Positions 23,601 through 34,339 of a DNA stretch of 64,000 bases are shown here, in pieces. Numbering within the stretch: the stretch's first letter is position 1; every line of letters starts with the position of its first letter. A program made the translations under genes and the position numbers. The stretch is from Endomychus coccineus (lineage: Eukaryota; Arthropoda; Insecta; Coleoptera; Endomychidae). The notes beneath the pieces were generated by a model. The model was not told where the DNA came from, searched no databases, and saw only the letters and a program-made list of their open reading frames with translations. The stretch covers positions 151,602,962 to 151,666,961 of the forward strand of contig OY294067.1 in NCBI GenBank assembly GCA_958510875.1, written 5' to 3'.

Positions 23601-24223
23601 TTCTCAACAAAAGCGAAAATCAAGACATCTCCTATCGACCCTGAGTTACAGTTACATCTCATTCCAAGAGAAAAATCATCCAGATGTCCGAAACTGTATG
23701 GTCTCCCAAAAATACACAAGCCAGCAGTACCTCTGAGACCAATAGTAAGCTCTATCGGCTCACCATCACATGCATTAGCAAGATTCCTAGCCAAGAAGTT
23801 ACAACCGCACGTTGAGACAGCATCATCGTATGTGAGGAACGCGGAACACTTTATCGAACTTCTAGATATGCAAATAGTAGGACCTGACGACATATTAGTA
23901 AGCTTCGACGTAGCATCCTTGTTCACACAGGTACCCATAAACGAAGCCCTAGAGATCATCCAACATAAATACAAACCGGAAGGATACATTATTGACTTGG
24001 CCAAACACTATGTAGCCAATACTTACTTTATGTACGAGGGACAGCGATATAGGCAAATCGAAGGAGCACCGATGGGATCACCAATCTCACCAGTGATCGC
24101 AAATCTTTTCATGGAGGATTTTGAAATTAAAGCTCTTAACACAGCGCAACTAAAACCCAAACTTTGGCTCAGATATGTAGATGATATTTTCGTTATTTGG
24201 CCACATGGAGAAGGATCACCTGA
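23590..24223 (+). pseudogene. PLE-B: Penelope-like reverse transcriptase (5' piece)
   Basis: One open frame from about 23592 to the insertion point carries the PLE RT motifs in order: YGLPKIHKPAVPLRPIVS, VSFDVASLFTQVPI, APMGSPISPVIANLF and the catalytic YVDDIF. The N-terminal part of the protein is missing. The coding sequence is cut by the errantivirus after the target site CCTGA (24219-24223) and resumes at 31670. Relative to the right-hand piece the frame is shifted, so the gene was probably already defective before insertion. Confidence 0.85.
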
Positions 24224-24444
24224 ATAATATTTTCGATAAACGGAAATCGCTTTTTAAAAACTTTATTTGGAGCTTTACAGAAAAGATGTATATCATATGA
24301 ATAATTGTAACTGACTGAATTCTTTCTTACAAGGAATAATACATTAAAAACATCATATAAACTCAAGACCGTTGATCTAGGCGGATCATATTCCGCTGGA
24401 CCAGCATTTATTGTTGTGGGAACTTCTGAATCGGTGAGATTACA
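24224..24444 (-). repeat. 3' LTR of errantivirus
   Basis: 221 bp. In element orientation it starts TGTAATCTC right after the polypurine tract and ends with ATATTAT. It carries AATAAA as a polyadenylation signal. Confidence 0.93.
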
Positions 24445-24453
24445 CCTCCCCTC
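24445..24453 (-). promoter_or_regulatory. Errantivirus polypurine tract
   Basis: GAGGGGAGG on the minus strand, immediately before the 3' LTR. Confidence 0.85.
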
Positions 24454-24472
24454 GAAGATCCAACTACGCAGG

Positions 24473-26150
24473 TTAACGAGGAAGTTGGACAGTTGATAGG
24501 TTGACGGCCGGATCTGATTTCTTCGCTGTTTTCTTATCTGTACGACATCTTGTTAGTAGTTTCTTGTAACAGAGGAAAACGATTAACAATATTAAGGAAA
24601 TATAAATTATGATTGTCCAAACACTGGGAAGGTTTGAAATTTGATCAAATGATAAACTGGGAGTGTTATCGATAATACGAGATTTTAGTTCTTCTAATCC
24701 ATCCAATTTAGGTTCTTCTAAATGCAGAGTAAAATTTGTATGCGAGTTAGGTATGGTTCTTATATCCAAATCTGGAAAAAGTATCGGTTGGTTGAAATAT
24801 GTTACTTGCTCTTGATTGATAATTGTTTCTTGACTCGTAATAATTTGACAATGTTCTGGGATTTCAAATAAGTATGTACCCATCACTTTTAAGATTTCTT
24901 CTTGATTTTCACACTTCAGTTTCAATGTTTCTTCAGATGGAAATATTCCAATCCAATTATTTGATTCTTCCAGTCTTTTAATAATCGATCTGGTGATTTT
25001 TACTTGGATTTGTTGACAGGATGATGTGTTTTTTGTATTCAAAAGTTGAATTTCGCAAGGCTTTTCTGCTGTAACTTCTTGTAAGTCTAGTTTCTTACAA
25101 ATATAATATTGTGATTCAATTTCCGTGCAAGCGTCACCTTTTTGAAATGTATAGTACAATTTATCTCTTAACAGATATTTACTTCGTGAAATTATAGCCT
25201 TAAACTGACCCTGAGTGAAGATAGGGATGGAATACAGATGATAATAGTTGAAAACAGTTGTGTGTAAAATAGGAATGTGCAAGAGATATGTTATTCTATT
25301 ATTTAAAACGTAACATTCGATTTTTATTAAATTTTCAAATAGTGGAGTGTTATCTAGTGTAATTTTGAAGGGTAGTTGATCTTCTTTCAAGTTATTTTGT
25401 AGTCTCAGTAATTCTTTGTAAAGATCATTGGTTCTCATTATACTAGGGTGCATTATTTTTAACTTAGAAAATGAAATGGAATTCTCAATGTCTTGTAAAA
25501 TGGAATTAATTATTTCGTACATGTTAATTATTTGGACCAAAATATCTTTTATGAATATAGAATTTTCTTTCATTGCGTGATGTTCGACAATTATGGCAAT
25601 TTGATTTATTCTTGTTTCTAAAAGTTTCTCGTTGTGGTTTAGTTGGTGAACAGTAGCATTGAATTTGTTTATCATATGTAAGGAAATGGTATTTTGGTTG
25701 CGAATGTTTGTTGCAAGTTTATTTTCATTGTTTTGAAGTTCTTTTATTAATTTTTCATAACGTTCTCCATCGGAAGAATCTAAGTTCCCTGTTATAGCTC
25801 TAAATATTGATCCTAGTCCGTTAATTAAACCACGTTTTGTTCTCTGGGGATGTGGTAGAATTTCAATAAGTTTTGTTTCTACTTTTTCTTTAACAAATGT
25901 TAAGATCTTGAAATAGTTAGAAGTATCCAGTAAATATTTTTCATTTTCGTTAATAGATTTAGACAGACTGTCATATTTTTCATTAAGTTTATTGATTTCT
26001 AAGATGATTGGGTTTAAATCGTAATAATGAATTAATGTGTGCGTGTATTGTTCAATTTTGGCTGTTCCCAACTTCAGGGGGATTAATCCTGGGTTATTCT
26101 CTAAATTTCTTAAAGTAATTTTCTCGGGAAGTCCGAAGACGAATGGTAAC
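24473..26150 (-). CDS. env: Errantivirus envelope glycoprotein, main exon
   Basis: An open frame of about 559 codons from the acceptor at 26151-26152 (minus ...tttcag) to the stop at 24473. It shows a furin-type site RTKR, followed directly by a Gly-rich hydrophobic segment like the fusion peptide of insect F-type Env proteins. Heptad-like helical sequence follows, then a cysteine-bearing ectodomain with several Asn-X-Ser/Thr sites, a single membrane anchor near the C terminus (SVWTIIIYISLILLIVFLCY) and a short basic cytoplasmic tail. This is the F-like envelope acquired by errantiviruses. The body lacks its own ATG and signal peptide; both come from a separate leader at 31143-31168. No stop or shift interrupts this exon. 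Confidence 0.88.
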
Positions 26151-26152
26151 CT
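26151..26152 (-). promoter_or_regulatory. env splice acceptor
   Basis: AG of atgtttcag on the minus strand. It joins in phase with the donor at 31142, matching the spliced subgenomic env mRNA known for gypsy-like elements. The splice itself is inferred. Confidence 0.6.
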
Positions 26153-26164
26153 GAAACATTTTGT

Positions 26165-27256
26165 TTAATTACTAAAATTATAAGACTTTTGAAGCGGGCG
26201 TTTTAGATTGTCCATATGGATTTTGTTTTGGGTTTCAGTTGAAATAGTTTTTCTTTCGTTATTTACTTCCTTAATTATAGTAGGTTTAGTGAATTTGTTT
26301 GCGCTCTTTTGTCTTATATGTTTTTTATAAATACCTGTTGTTGTGGTTTGTAAAGTTCCGGATCGTCACGATTTTTATTTAATTTTTCTGTTATCTTTTG
26401 TTTATCTTGTACTAGATCTTCATTAATTTTAATATATAATAATCTTGTTCTTTCTTTGTGTTGATTAATATAGTCATTGATTAAAGCCTGTTCGATGTCT
26501 ATATTTCAATAGTAATGTGACCACTGATAACGTCTATTGGTTTCATTTTGATAGTCGAGTGAATGGTATTATTATAGGCAAGTATAGCATAGATTATTTT
26601 CATTTGAATTGGTGTTTTCAAGAATCCTCGAGTGTTAAGTAAGCGAATGTGTTCGATTACTGTTGAATGAAAACGTTCTATAACGCCGTTTGACTGGGGA
26701 TGATTCGGGGAACAGAAATGAACTTGGATTTTGTGTAAATTGAGTAGTTCTGTAATAACCGAATTTTTAAATTCAGTACCGTTATCTACGATGATTTGTT
26801 TTGCGATTCCATGATGGGAAAAGAACTGAATTAATTTGTTTACAATCTCGGTCGAAACAAGTGATTCTATCGGGTATGCTTGGGCGTATTTAGAAAAACT
26901 GTCGATAATAGTTAAAAATTTCGCTCGTTCTAAAGTGAATGTATCTAAGTGAATGATTTCGAATGGTTTAATCGCAGTAGGTGTTACGTTCGTTTTTATT
27001 TTTATGGGATTTCTCTCGTACTTGCATTGTTGGCAGATTTCGCATTCGTTAATATATGTTTGTACAGAACTCTTCAAATGGGGCCAATAAAATTTATCTT
27101 TAATTCGTTGTTCCGTTTCTTCTATGCCACGATGATTGGTTTTACCTTCATGGTAATTTTTGATTATTTCTTGAATATCATCTTTATTAGTAACATCGGT
27201 TAGTTTAATTTTGCATCGCTTGAATTTAAGAGAAGGCCATTTAAAATGTCTTCTTA
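26165..27256 (-). pseudogene. pol: Errantivirus pol: integrase part (frameshifted)
   Basis: Starts in the frame after a shift near 27265. It contains the HHCC zinc-binding region (HEGKTNH, CEICQQC), the catalytic triad (IHLDTF, IVDNGTEFKNS, GVIERFHS) and the conserved tail QHKERTRLLY. Two further one-base losses, near 26499 and at the A6 run near 26321-26326, interrupt the C-terminal tail. The final stop is at 26165-26167. Apart from these breaks, conservation is excellent. Confidence 0.85.
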
Positions 27257-28918
27257 TTATTTCAAAAAAGGTTCATAGGTAGACGGGGTTTCGAAATATA
27301 TATGGTATTGTACATTAGGTTTTACGAAGTCCTTTATAAATTGTATAGTGTCGTTCTCGAATTGGTTCTGAGATAGTTGAAGACTGATACGTTGTTTTTT
27401 GTCAAATAAGAAGTTAATTTTTGGTTTTGCTGTTGCGTAGAGTACAGAACTTATTACTATTTGGTTTTGACCGTAATTTATTGGTGTTGAAGAGATAGGA
27501 ATATCAACGATAGGATCTTGTTCTGCGTTAGTATGTACTGTGTCGTCATTGTCGTTATCATTTTTAGTTAAATCGATAATGATACTTGAGGTATTTTCAT
27601 CAGGTTGGACTATCATGGAGATTTCGTCTAGGTCTGATTTTTTGTTTGGGGCGTTGTTTGAAAATTCGTTATTAAACTCGTCAATGTATTCAAAAATATC
27701 ATTGGTTTCTTTGGTATGTAGTTCAATGCGGGATAGTGCGTCCGCGTTTGTATTTAATGATCCCTTTTTATAAGTAATATTATAATCATACTCTTCTAGT
27801 TTTATGCGCCATCTTAATAGTTTAGAGTTTGGATCTTTCAATGAAAACAACCACTGAAGGGGTTTGTGATCAGTGATGATATTTATTTTACGGCCGAAAA
27901 TATAAGGTCTAAAGTACTTTGTTGCCCAAACTATAGCTAACAGTTCCTTTTCGATTACTGAATAAATTTGTTCTGAGTCGTTTAATGTTCTAGACGCATA
28001 CGCCACTGGTAGGTCTTTTACAATGGGCCCTTGGGATAGAATAGCGCCTAAAGCCACATTGCTGGCATCGGTGGTTAGATTGAAGGTTTTTGAAAAATCG
28101 GGGTATTGAAGGATGGGGTCGTTCATTAGTAAATTCTTGCAAGTTTCGAAGCATGAAATAAATTCATCGTTATGCTCAATTTTTGCACCTTTCTTCGGGC
28201 AATTGGTAAGAGGTTTCGTTATTTTGGAAAAATTATTAATGAATCGTCTATAGTACCCTAATAGTCCTAAGAAGCCCTTGATCTGTTTCGTTGTTTTTGG
28301 TATTGGATATTCCTTTATAGCGTTAATTTTGTCCGGGTTGGGTTTTACACCTTCCGGGGTAACTATATGGCCTAGGTATGCAACTTCTTTGCGAAGAAAT
28401 TCCGATTTATCTAATTGGATTTTGAAGTTGGAATTTCTCAATCTTTGAAATACGCACTTAAGTTGTTCTATGTGCTCTTGTAGGGAAGTTGAAAAAATAA
28501 TTATGTCGTCTAAATAGACTAGGCAATACTCATTCTGAATGCCGCGGAGGATGTTGTCCATCATTCTTTGGAACGATGCAGGAGCGTTCTTCAGGCCAAA
28601 TGGCATCCTTAGATACTCATAGTGACCGTTCTCAGTGTTAAATGCGGTCTTTTGTATATCACTTTCTTCCATTTCAATTTGGTGGAAGCCACTTGCTAAA
28701 TCTAGTACCGTAAAGTATTGGCATTTGCCTAGTTTGTCTAACAAGTCTGTGATGTTCTGTAATGGGTATCTGTCGTCAATAGTTTTTCCGTTTAAATTTC
28801 GGTAATCGACTACGACTCTCCACTTTTGTTTACCAGAAGCATCGATTTTTTTTGGAACTACCCATATTGGGGAGCACCAGGGGGATTCACTTGGTCTGAT
28901 TATTTTTTGTTCAAGCAT
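27257..28918 (-). pseudogene. pol: Errantivirus pol: reverse transcriptase and RNase H
   Basis: 553 codons open. The RT finger/palm motifs include [24 protein letters not shown] and [16 protein letters not shown], plus the catalytic YLDDII. RNase H follows with [23 protein letters not shown] and NTNADALSR, and then a less conserved linker. In the same frame upstream it is separated from the protease part only by one stop codon (28940-28942). At its 3' end a T6 run near 27265 marks a frameshift into the integrase frame. It is the polymerase of the element. Confidence 0.9.
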
Positions 28919-28939
28919 TTTATTAATTTGATTTTTAAC

Positions 28940-29850
28940 TTAGTTTTTATGTACGTAAGGGTATTTATAAGACTTTGAATAAATAGGTATTTCATCTGTT
29001 GTTTTAATTGCGTGTTTTATTTTATTAGTAATTGTTAGGGGCATATGTTCTTGGTAGAAGATATCTGAATATTCTTTACACAAATTTAAAATTTTAGACG
29101 TTTCTTCTTTATTCAAATGTTCTGAACGGAATTTTGTCAAGTCTAATACTGGTTTATTGCTTTCATCGAAATTGTTGCAATTTATTTCTTGGTAGTTTTG
29201 TTTAATGTACCTTTCAACTAAAATGGGTTCGGAAAAATCTAAAGTTATTGGATTAGTTGTATTATTTAAAATAGTTGTTATTGCTTTGCCGTTGTTTGCA
29301 ATAGTTATACATTCCGGTATCTCGCAATTATGAATCTTTTGATTCGGTATTATTATTTCGCCGTTCGGAATAGTTGTTTTAATTTTTATAACTTGTTCAG
29401 CTCGTGGTGAAATTGTTACTAGATTGAGTTCATTTTTGGTTTTATGAAAAAGTAATTTGATTCGAGTGAATGGGGTGATCAAATAACCGTTATTAAAATC
29501 TAAGTTAGCTTGTAGTATTTTTAAATTATCTAGTCCTATAAGACCATCAAAAATATCGTGGAATTTGAACAAATAAAATTTCAAGTCCTTTGGGATTGGT
29601 AATTTGAATATTTTTGAGGAAGGAATTGTCGCGCTAAATTTATGAGATGATTTCTGAAAAATAGTAGACACTATAAAAGGGTCATATTTTATAGAATTTG
29701 AATAAAATTTGTTTGCTAAGTTAGGATCTATAAAAGATTTGGTGGAGCCGGAGTCCAATAGAAATTTTAAATTTTGTTCTGGTAGCACAATGTAAGATAA
29801 TTCACTGGAATTATTTGTGTTGATCGATATGATTTTAGGGTTTACGTCTG
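28940..29850 (-). pseudogene. pol: Errantivirus pol: protease and RT N-terminus
   Basis: The frame overlaps the end of gag in the -1 frame, as usual for gag-pol frameshifting in this group, and has no ATG of its own. The retropepsin active site is LLDSGSTKSF, near residue 10 counted from 29788. The RT approach segment follows to KYPYVHKN and a TAA at 28940-28942. Reading resumes directly after this stop, so it is a single nonsense change in an otherwise continuous pol. Confidence 0.85.
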
Positions 29851-31128
29851 ATCGGTTAAAGGGGGCACGACTTGAAAATTTTCGGTGTTTTCAATATCTG
29901 AATTGAATTCGTTATTTTCGAATTCGTAATTTCCATTATAATGTTGTGAGTCGCATTCATGGTATTCCTGTTCGTAACAATCGTCCGTAGCGTTTATAGC
30001 GACAGTTGAGTCTACATCGTAAGTTTGTTGCGTTTCGACGTTATACAGTTCTTCAGAAGTAAAATTACTCTGGTGTGGTTGATAGTTAGATGTGGAAGGT
30101 CTTTGCTGCGAATTAGTTAGAGTATTCTTAGTATTAATACTCATTGGTGTAGGTCTAGGAAAATGAGAATTCGTATTTGGTTTAAAAACGTTTTTGTTAG
30201 GAGTTGGCTTAAAGACTTGTGAATTAGAAAAATATCTTTGGGGTTGATAATTTGGTCTTGGTTGGAATTGAATGGGTTGAGAAGGGAATTGTTGAGGTCG
30301 ATGTTGATTAAATGATTGTGAATTATTAACCACAGGCCTAGGGATGGCGTTGAAAATTCTTTGATTGTGAGTCAGGGGACGTCCTATTTGGGGTTTAAAA
30401 TTTAAAGTTTTATTTGCATTTTGAAAATAGTGCATATTATCTTCCTGAATAACGAATTGTAATGCTTCATTCAAGCTAGTCGGTCTCATACAACGTATTG
30501 TAGTACCTAGAGGTTCTCTTAGGCCGGATAAAAATGTTTTTAATGTTAATTTATTGTACAAGTCGCGTTTTAATAATTTGGCTGCATCGTTCTGTTCATG
30601 CATATCGACATAACTACATAGTAAATTCAATATTCCTAAACATTTGTCATAAAACTGTTGTGGTTTTTCACTGGTCTGTTTTAACATAACGAGATCTCTA
30701 TTTAAACAAGCTTCGTCTCGCTGGTCGGCGAAGTTATTGTACAGGGTAGTTTTTAGTCCTTCCCATGTAGATACGTTCTGAATATTTACAACTAGTTTAG
30801 CATTGCCTGATAGTTTACCAACTAAAGAATTAAGTATGTAAATATTTTTGAAGCTATTAGGATTTGTGGTGTCACAAAAGTTAGTAATTATACTTTCACA
30901 AGTACTTAAATATCTATTTAATTCGTTTGGGTTCCCGTCAAATTGTGGAACGCAATTGAGATATTCTGGTTTGAATTGTTCTATAGTTATGGTGTTATTT
31001 AAATCAAAGTTAGAATTATTTGTATTGATGGGATTTTCCGATTTTATCGGTTCAGGGATTTTAGAGTCAGTTGAAGGTATATTTAGTTTTAAACTTTCAA
31101 AAATTTCTGTTAAATTCTCCAGAGACAT
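29842..31128 (-). CDS. gag: Errantivirus gag
   Basis: A 428-codon open frame from ATG 31126-31128 to TAA 29842. The middle has the helical capsid-like region: VPQFDGNPNELNRYL, LSGNAKLVV, WEGLKTTLYNNFADQRDE and FYDKCLGIL. The C-terminal third is Gln/Asn/Pro-rich, with no CCHC knuckle, as in many errantiviral Gag proteins. Structural role: particle assembly and RNA binding. The last bases overlap pol in the -1 frame. Confidence 0.9.
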   Translation of the reverse strand: MSLENLTEIFESLKLNIPSTDSKIPEPIKSENPINTNNSNFDLNNTITIEQFKPEYLNCVPQFDGNPNELNRYLSTCESIITNFCDTTNPNSFKNIYILNSLVGKLSGNAKLVVNIQNVSTWEGLKTTLYNNFADQRDEACLNRDLVMLKQTSEKPQQFYDKCLGILNLLCSYVDMHEQNDAAKLLKRDLYNKLTLKTFLSGLREPLGTTIRCMRPTSLNEALQFVIQEDNMHYFQNANKTLNFKPQIGRPLTHNQRIFNAIPRPVVNNSQSFNQHRPQQFPSQPIQFQPRPNYQPQRYFSNSQVFKPTPNKNVFKPNTNSHFPRPTPMSINTKNTLTNSQQRPSTSNYQPHQSNFTSEELYNVETQQTYDVDSTVAINATDDCYEQEYHECDSQHYNGNYEFENNEFNSDIENTENFQVVPPLTDQT

Positions 31129-31138
31129 TAAATTGTAC

Positions 31139-31168
31139 TTACATTAGTAATATAGCGATTTTGTTCAT
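31139..31168 (-). CDS. env leader exon / uORF upstream of gag
   Basis: ATG at 31166-31168 opens nine codons rich in hydrophobic residues and ends in TAA at 31139-31141, ten bases before the gag ATG. The same bases contain the donor AAT|GTAAGT (exon end 31143). Splicing to 26150 would be in phase and would give env its initiator and a hydrophobic signal-like start. Unspliced RNA would carry a short uORF instead. The coding fit is seen in the sequence; use in vivo is inferred. Confidence 0.65.
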   Translation of the reverse strand: MNKIAILLM

Positions 31169-31430
31169 CATTTTCTTAATTATAAGGATTGCGTCCGGGT
31201 TAGCAATTCTTGTCTTCACCGGGTGCGGATTCCTTGCAGAAATGAACGATTCTGTTCCACTTCTCCTTGAGTTGAGTCCAAAGGTTTCTGCGGGTCCTCG
31301 TTGAACTGGGTGTCCTGATGTTTAAGGAGCCTCTCCGTACAGATCGCCTTCAAGAACTTTTTCTACTGTTCGATATCCGATAAATCGTAGATACGAAAAT
31401 TGATCGTTTGATACGACACAATTTCGGATA

Positions 31431-31448
31431 TCATACACGACTGCGCCA
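31431..31448 (-). promoter_or_regulatory. Errantivirus primer binding site
   Basis: The minus strand reads tggcgcagtcgtgtatga directly after the 5' LTR. The TGGCGCAGTCG start resembles the tRNA-Ser type site known from the 17.6/297 group. Confidence 0.75.
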
Positions 31449-31669
31449 ATAATATTTTCGATAAACGGAAATCGCTTTTTAAAAACTTTATTTGGAGCTT
31501 TACAGAAAAGATGTATATCATATGAATAATTGTAACTGACTGAATTCTTTCTTACAAGGAATAATACATTAAAAACATCATATAAACTCAAGACCGTTGA
31601 TCTAGGCGGATCATATTCCGCTGGATCAGCATTTATTGTTGTGGGAACTTCTGAATCGGTGAGATTACA
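31449..31669 (-). repeat. 5' LTR of errantivirus
   Basis: 221 bp, identical to 24224-24444 except one C/T difference (near 24401 and 31626). Confidence 0.93.
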
Positions 31670-32460
31670 CCTGAATGGAATCCATGATCGGATAAAATTC
31701 ACAATAGAAGCCGAAGAGAACAACCAATTACCATTTCTAGATGTTTTGGTAACAAAGAAAACTGACGGCAGTTTGGGACATACAGTATTCAGAAAAAATA
31801 CCCACACGAACCGGTATTTGAATAGTAACTCGCATCACCATCCATCCCAGCTACAATCAGTCGTAAATACCCTCATGACAAGGTCAAAACGTCTCGCTGA
31901 TGCGGAGAACTTCGATGGAGAAATGGAAACCATCCGAACAGCCCTTAGGATGAATGGCTATTCAAGAAAACAGATTCATAACTCTCAACGCAATAATGAG
32001 AAGGATGTCAATAATGAAGATCAACCAGTGGGAAACTCTTTTCTACCTTACATAAAAGGCACAACTGACAAAATCTGCAACATACTGAGCCGTCATGATA
32101 TCAAAACAACCTTCACAACAGATAGGAAAATCAAAAATGTTCTTCGGAATCCAAAAGACAGAATTCCTCTAGAATGCCAAGGAGTGTACGAGGTGCCATG
32201 TGGTAATTCTGAAAAGACATACATCGGACAGACCAACAGACGCATTGATGTGCGAAAGACTGAACATGCAAACGCTGTGTCAAAAAACGAAACCACGTCT
32301 TCACTAGCTGAACATGTAAGAAGTACGGGCCATATGATCAACTTTAGCGGCACAAAGACTCTAGCCAACATTGAACACTTCTACACCAGAATAACCAGGG
32401 AGGCAATAGAGATCGAGAAACGTCCACATAGTCTTAAGAAACGAGATGACGGACTAAGAT
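31670..32460 (+). pseudogene. PLE-B: C-terminal part with GIY-YIG endonuclease
   Basis: Continues the Penelope-like protein after the insertion: LNGIHDRIKFTIEAEENNQL and FLDVLVTKK (RT thumb side), then a linker. The GIY-YIG module follows, with VYEVPCGNSEKTYIGQTNRR and the downstream SSLAEHVRSTGH. The frame stays open to a (TA)n tract that ends the element. The GIY-YIG nuclease nicks the target in this class. Function is lost because of the insertion and the frame mismatch with the 5' piece. Confidence 0.85.
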
Positions 32461-32486
32461 TATATATATATATATATATATATATT
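32461..32486. repeat. (TA)n microsatellite
   Basis: Short TA run at the 3' end of PLE-B. About 150 bp of unassigned sequence follows before 32642. Confidence 0.9.
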
Positions 32487-32641
32487 ACAAATCAACACTA
32501 CACTGTAGTAGTTGTAACATAATGGATTTCGGTTCCAACAAGTAAAGATCCTTTACAATCTAAAGAAAAATATATAGTAATAGAGGAAAAACGTTGACAA
32601 ATTACATAGATTCTTACTACTTATAATTAAAAATTATAAAA

Positions 32642-33960
32642 TTACTGTTTTGCTTTCAAATTAACAAGTGTTTGTTTCTTTATCTCTACATCTAAGAGCA
32701 GGGCTTCCCTCATGAGGTCTTGCTGTTCAAGCTGCCATTTCACATCATTTTGACCTTTTTTTGATTCCATGTCTGCAATGGCCAATCTTTTGTCCAGGAG
32801 CGAATCATATTTCTCTGCGATTGTTGAGGATGTCAATTTCCGAGGAACTCAAGGTCTTCTCCTACTGGAAGTTCCATTTGCCTAATGTTGGTTGATTCTG
32901 TCATAAGAAATATTATGTTTCTATGATATATTTATGTTTTCCAAAATATCTTACCATATCAGTAGTTTTGATTTCAACTTTAGAATTACCAGGTTCGTCA
33001 CAATTATCAGGTTCCATTGGCACATTGATTGAATCCTGTGAATAATAGATTTTTAATGAAGAGAATAAATTGAGTTCAATATTTTTGAAAGCACATCCCA
33101 CACCAACAAAATTACCTAGAAAGGAAGCCACACCCATTCTATTGAACATTTTTCATTTTTACCGTTACCATTTGTTTTAGGAAACAAGTAATGTTGCTGC
33201 TATAATTCCAAGTGAGAAGCAAAACAGTAGTACCTATTAATATCTCGTAATCATCTCAAATTGTGTGTCATAGATTATATTTATATGATATTCTACCTGA
33301 ATAACAATTTACACAATTTTCTTTCATCTGCATTTAATGTTGAATCATAATGAGCATTTCAATATTCATAGCGATATCACAATTTGCACCTATCTCTTCA
33401 ATTTCCACCATTATTTCTTCCCCCACATTAGAATCAAATGGATTTTCTAATCCTTTGGTGGTTTTATCATTCATAATGGATGATAGCAAATCCTGATCCC
33501 AACCTTTGTCTACCTCCTTCGACACACCCCCACCTGTAAGTCATTGCATTGTCATTGTGTTACTGCTAATTACAATGATCATACAAACCTGTTAAATATC
33601 TTTGCTTTCTTTCTTCAGCTACAACTTTCCGCACATCCATGTTTCTGTTGCTGTAAAATTTTTTAAGTGAATGCACCTCTCTATACCTCGATTCTGAACA
33701 TGAAGAATTGAATTCATTGGCTACAGCTTTCTAGGCCTTGTTCTTCTCATCAACACTGACACCGTCAGTTTTCTTGCATTCAATAATGTGCTTATATTTA
33801 TGCACAAGGCTTAAAAGCAGTTGCTTCTCAGTTTCAGAAAAATTAGGGATATGGGTCTTCGTTACAATAGTTCTCTACGAAAATAACAGTTTTCAGTAGA
33901 ATTCACTACGATAATTGTGTATTTATTACCTTATTACTTTCCATTTCAACGGTGCAAATG
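32642..33960 (-). pseudogene. Myb/SANT-like DNA-binding gene, decayed, introns kept
   Basis: On the minus strand the pieces read, in order: a start MESNK (about 33945) with donor GTAATA; a Myb/SANT-like domain (FSETEKQLLLSLVHKYKHII, then NEFNSSCSESRYREVHSLKK) at about 33600-33880; an exon GGGVSKEVDKGWDQDLL at about 33334-33536 between a good acceptor (ttacag) and an early stop; a small exon near 32955-33032 with acceptor attcacag and donor GTAAGA; and a last exon ending in a Lys/Glu-rich helix (LLDKRLAIADMESKK). At least three in-frame stops (near 33731, 33341 and 32850) break it. Such multi-copy genes in insects are regulatory-factor-like or transposon-derived; which applies here is not known. 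Confidence 0.6.
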
Positions 33961-34007
33961 GGCATTAGTAACACTGCTTGTGATTCCGGGAAGAAATCGT
34001 TTTACCC

Positions 34008-34053
34008 ATAGATAACTCTACTACCGTACTACCTAGTAGAGTTATCTATGGTT
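34008..34053. repeat. 18-bp inverted repeat hairpin
   Basis: ccatagataactctacta and its complement flank a 10-base loop ccgtactacc, just left of the MITE-like end. Confidence 0.75.
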
Positions 34054-34070
34054 TTACCCCCTCGCGATCC

Positions 34071-34182
34071 AAGCGCTAGCTGGTGACTGAGCGAGGGACT
34101 ACGAGCTTGGGGACGCGTAAGCGACTCAAGTCAACCATAGAGTTTCCAGACCTGTGTATACGACCGTGATATTCAAATTTGA
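34071..34182. repeat. Solo end related to the 10922-11534 TIR element
   Basis: Inverted relative to 10930-11020. It shares agcgctagct, gactgagcgagggactacga and cctgtgtatacgaccgtgat. No second end is seen nearby. Confidence 0.6.
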
Positions 34183-34339
34183 TACTCTTGATGGATGTGT
34201 GGAAACGAGAACGTAGGTCTATTCGAAATGGTGCCAAAAAGTATGTAGCTGATCTGGAAGGTCTGTGCAGTAGAATACCCGTATTCATACTCATATTCAT
34301 ACTCAACAATCTTTATTTCAAACTACCAGAAGTTTGAAT

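Larger units (their letters stand above)
24224..31669 (-). mobile_element. Errantivirus (Ty3/Gypsy, env-bearing), nearly intact
   Basis: A 7446-bp element in minus orientation with 221-bp LTRs and target duplication CCTGA at 24219-24223 and 31670-31674. Order in its own direction: 5' LTR, primer site, env leader/uORF, gag, pol (PR-RT-RH-IN), env, polypurine tract, 3' LTR. The LTRs differ by one base, so insertion was very recent. gag and env are open; pol has one stop and three single-base shifts. It sits inside PLE-B. Errantiviruses are insect germline elements, some of them infectious in ovary; activity of this copy is not shown. Confidence 0.95.
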
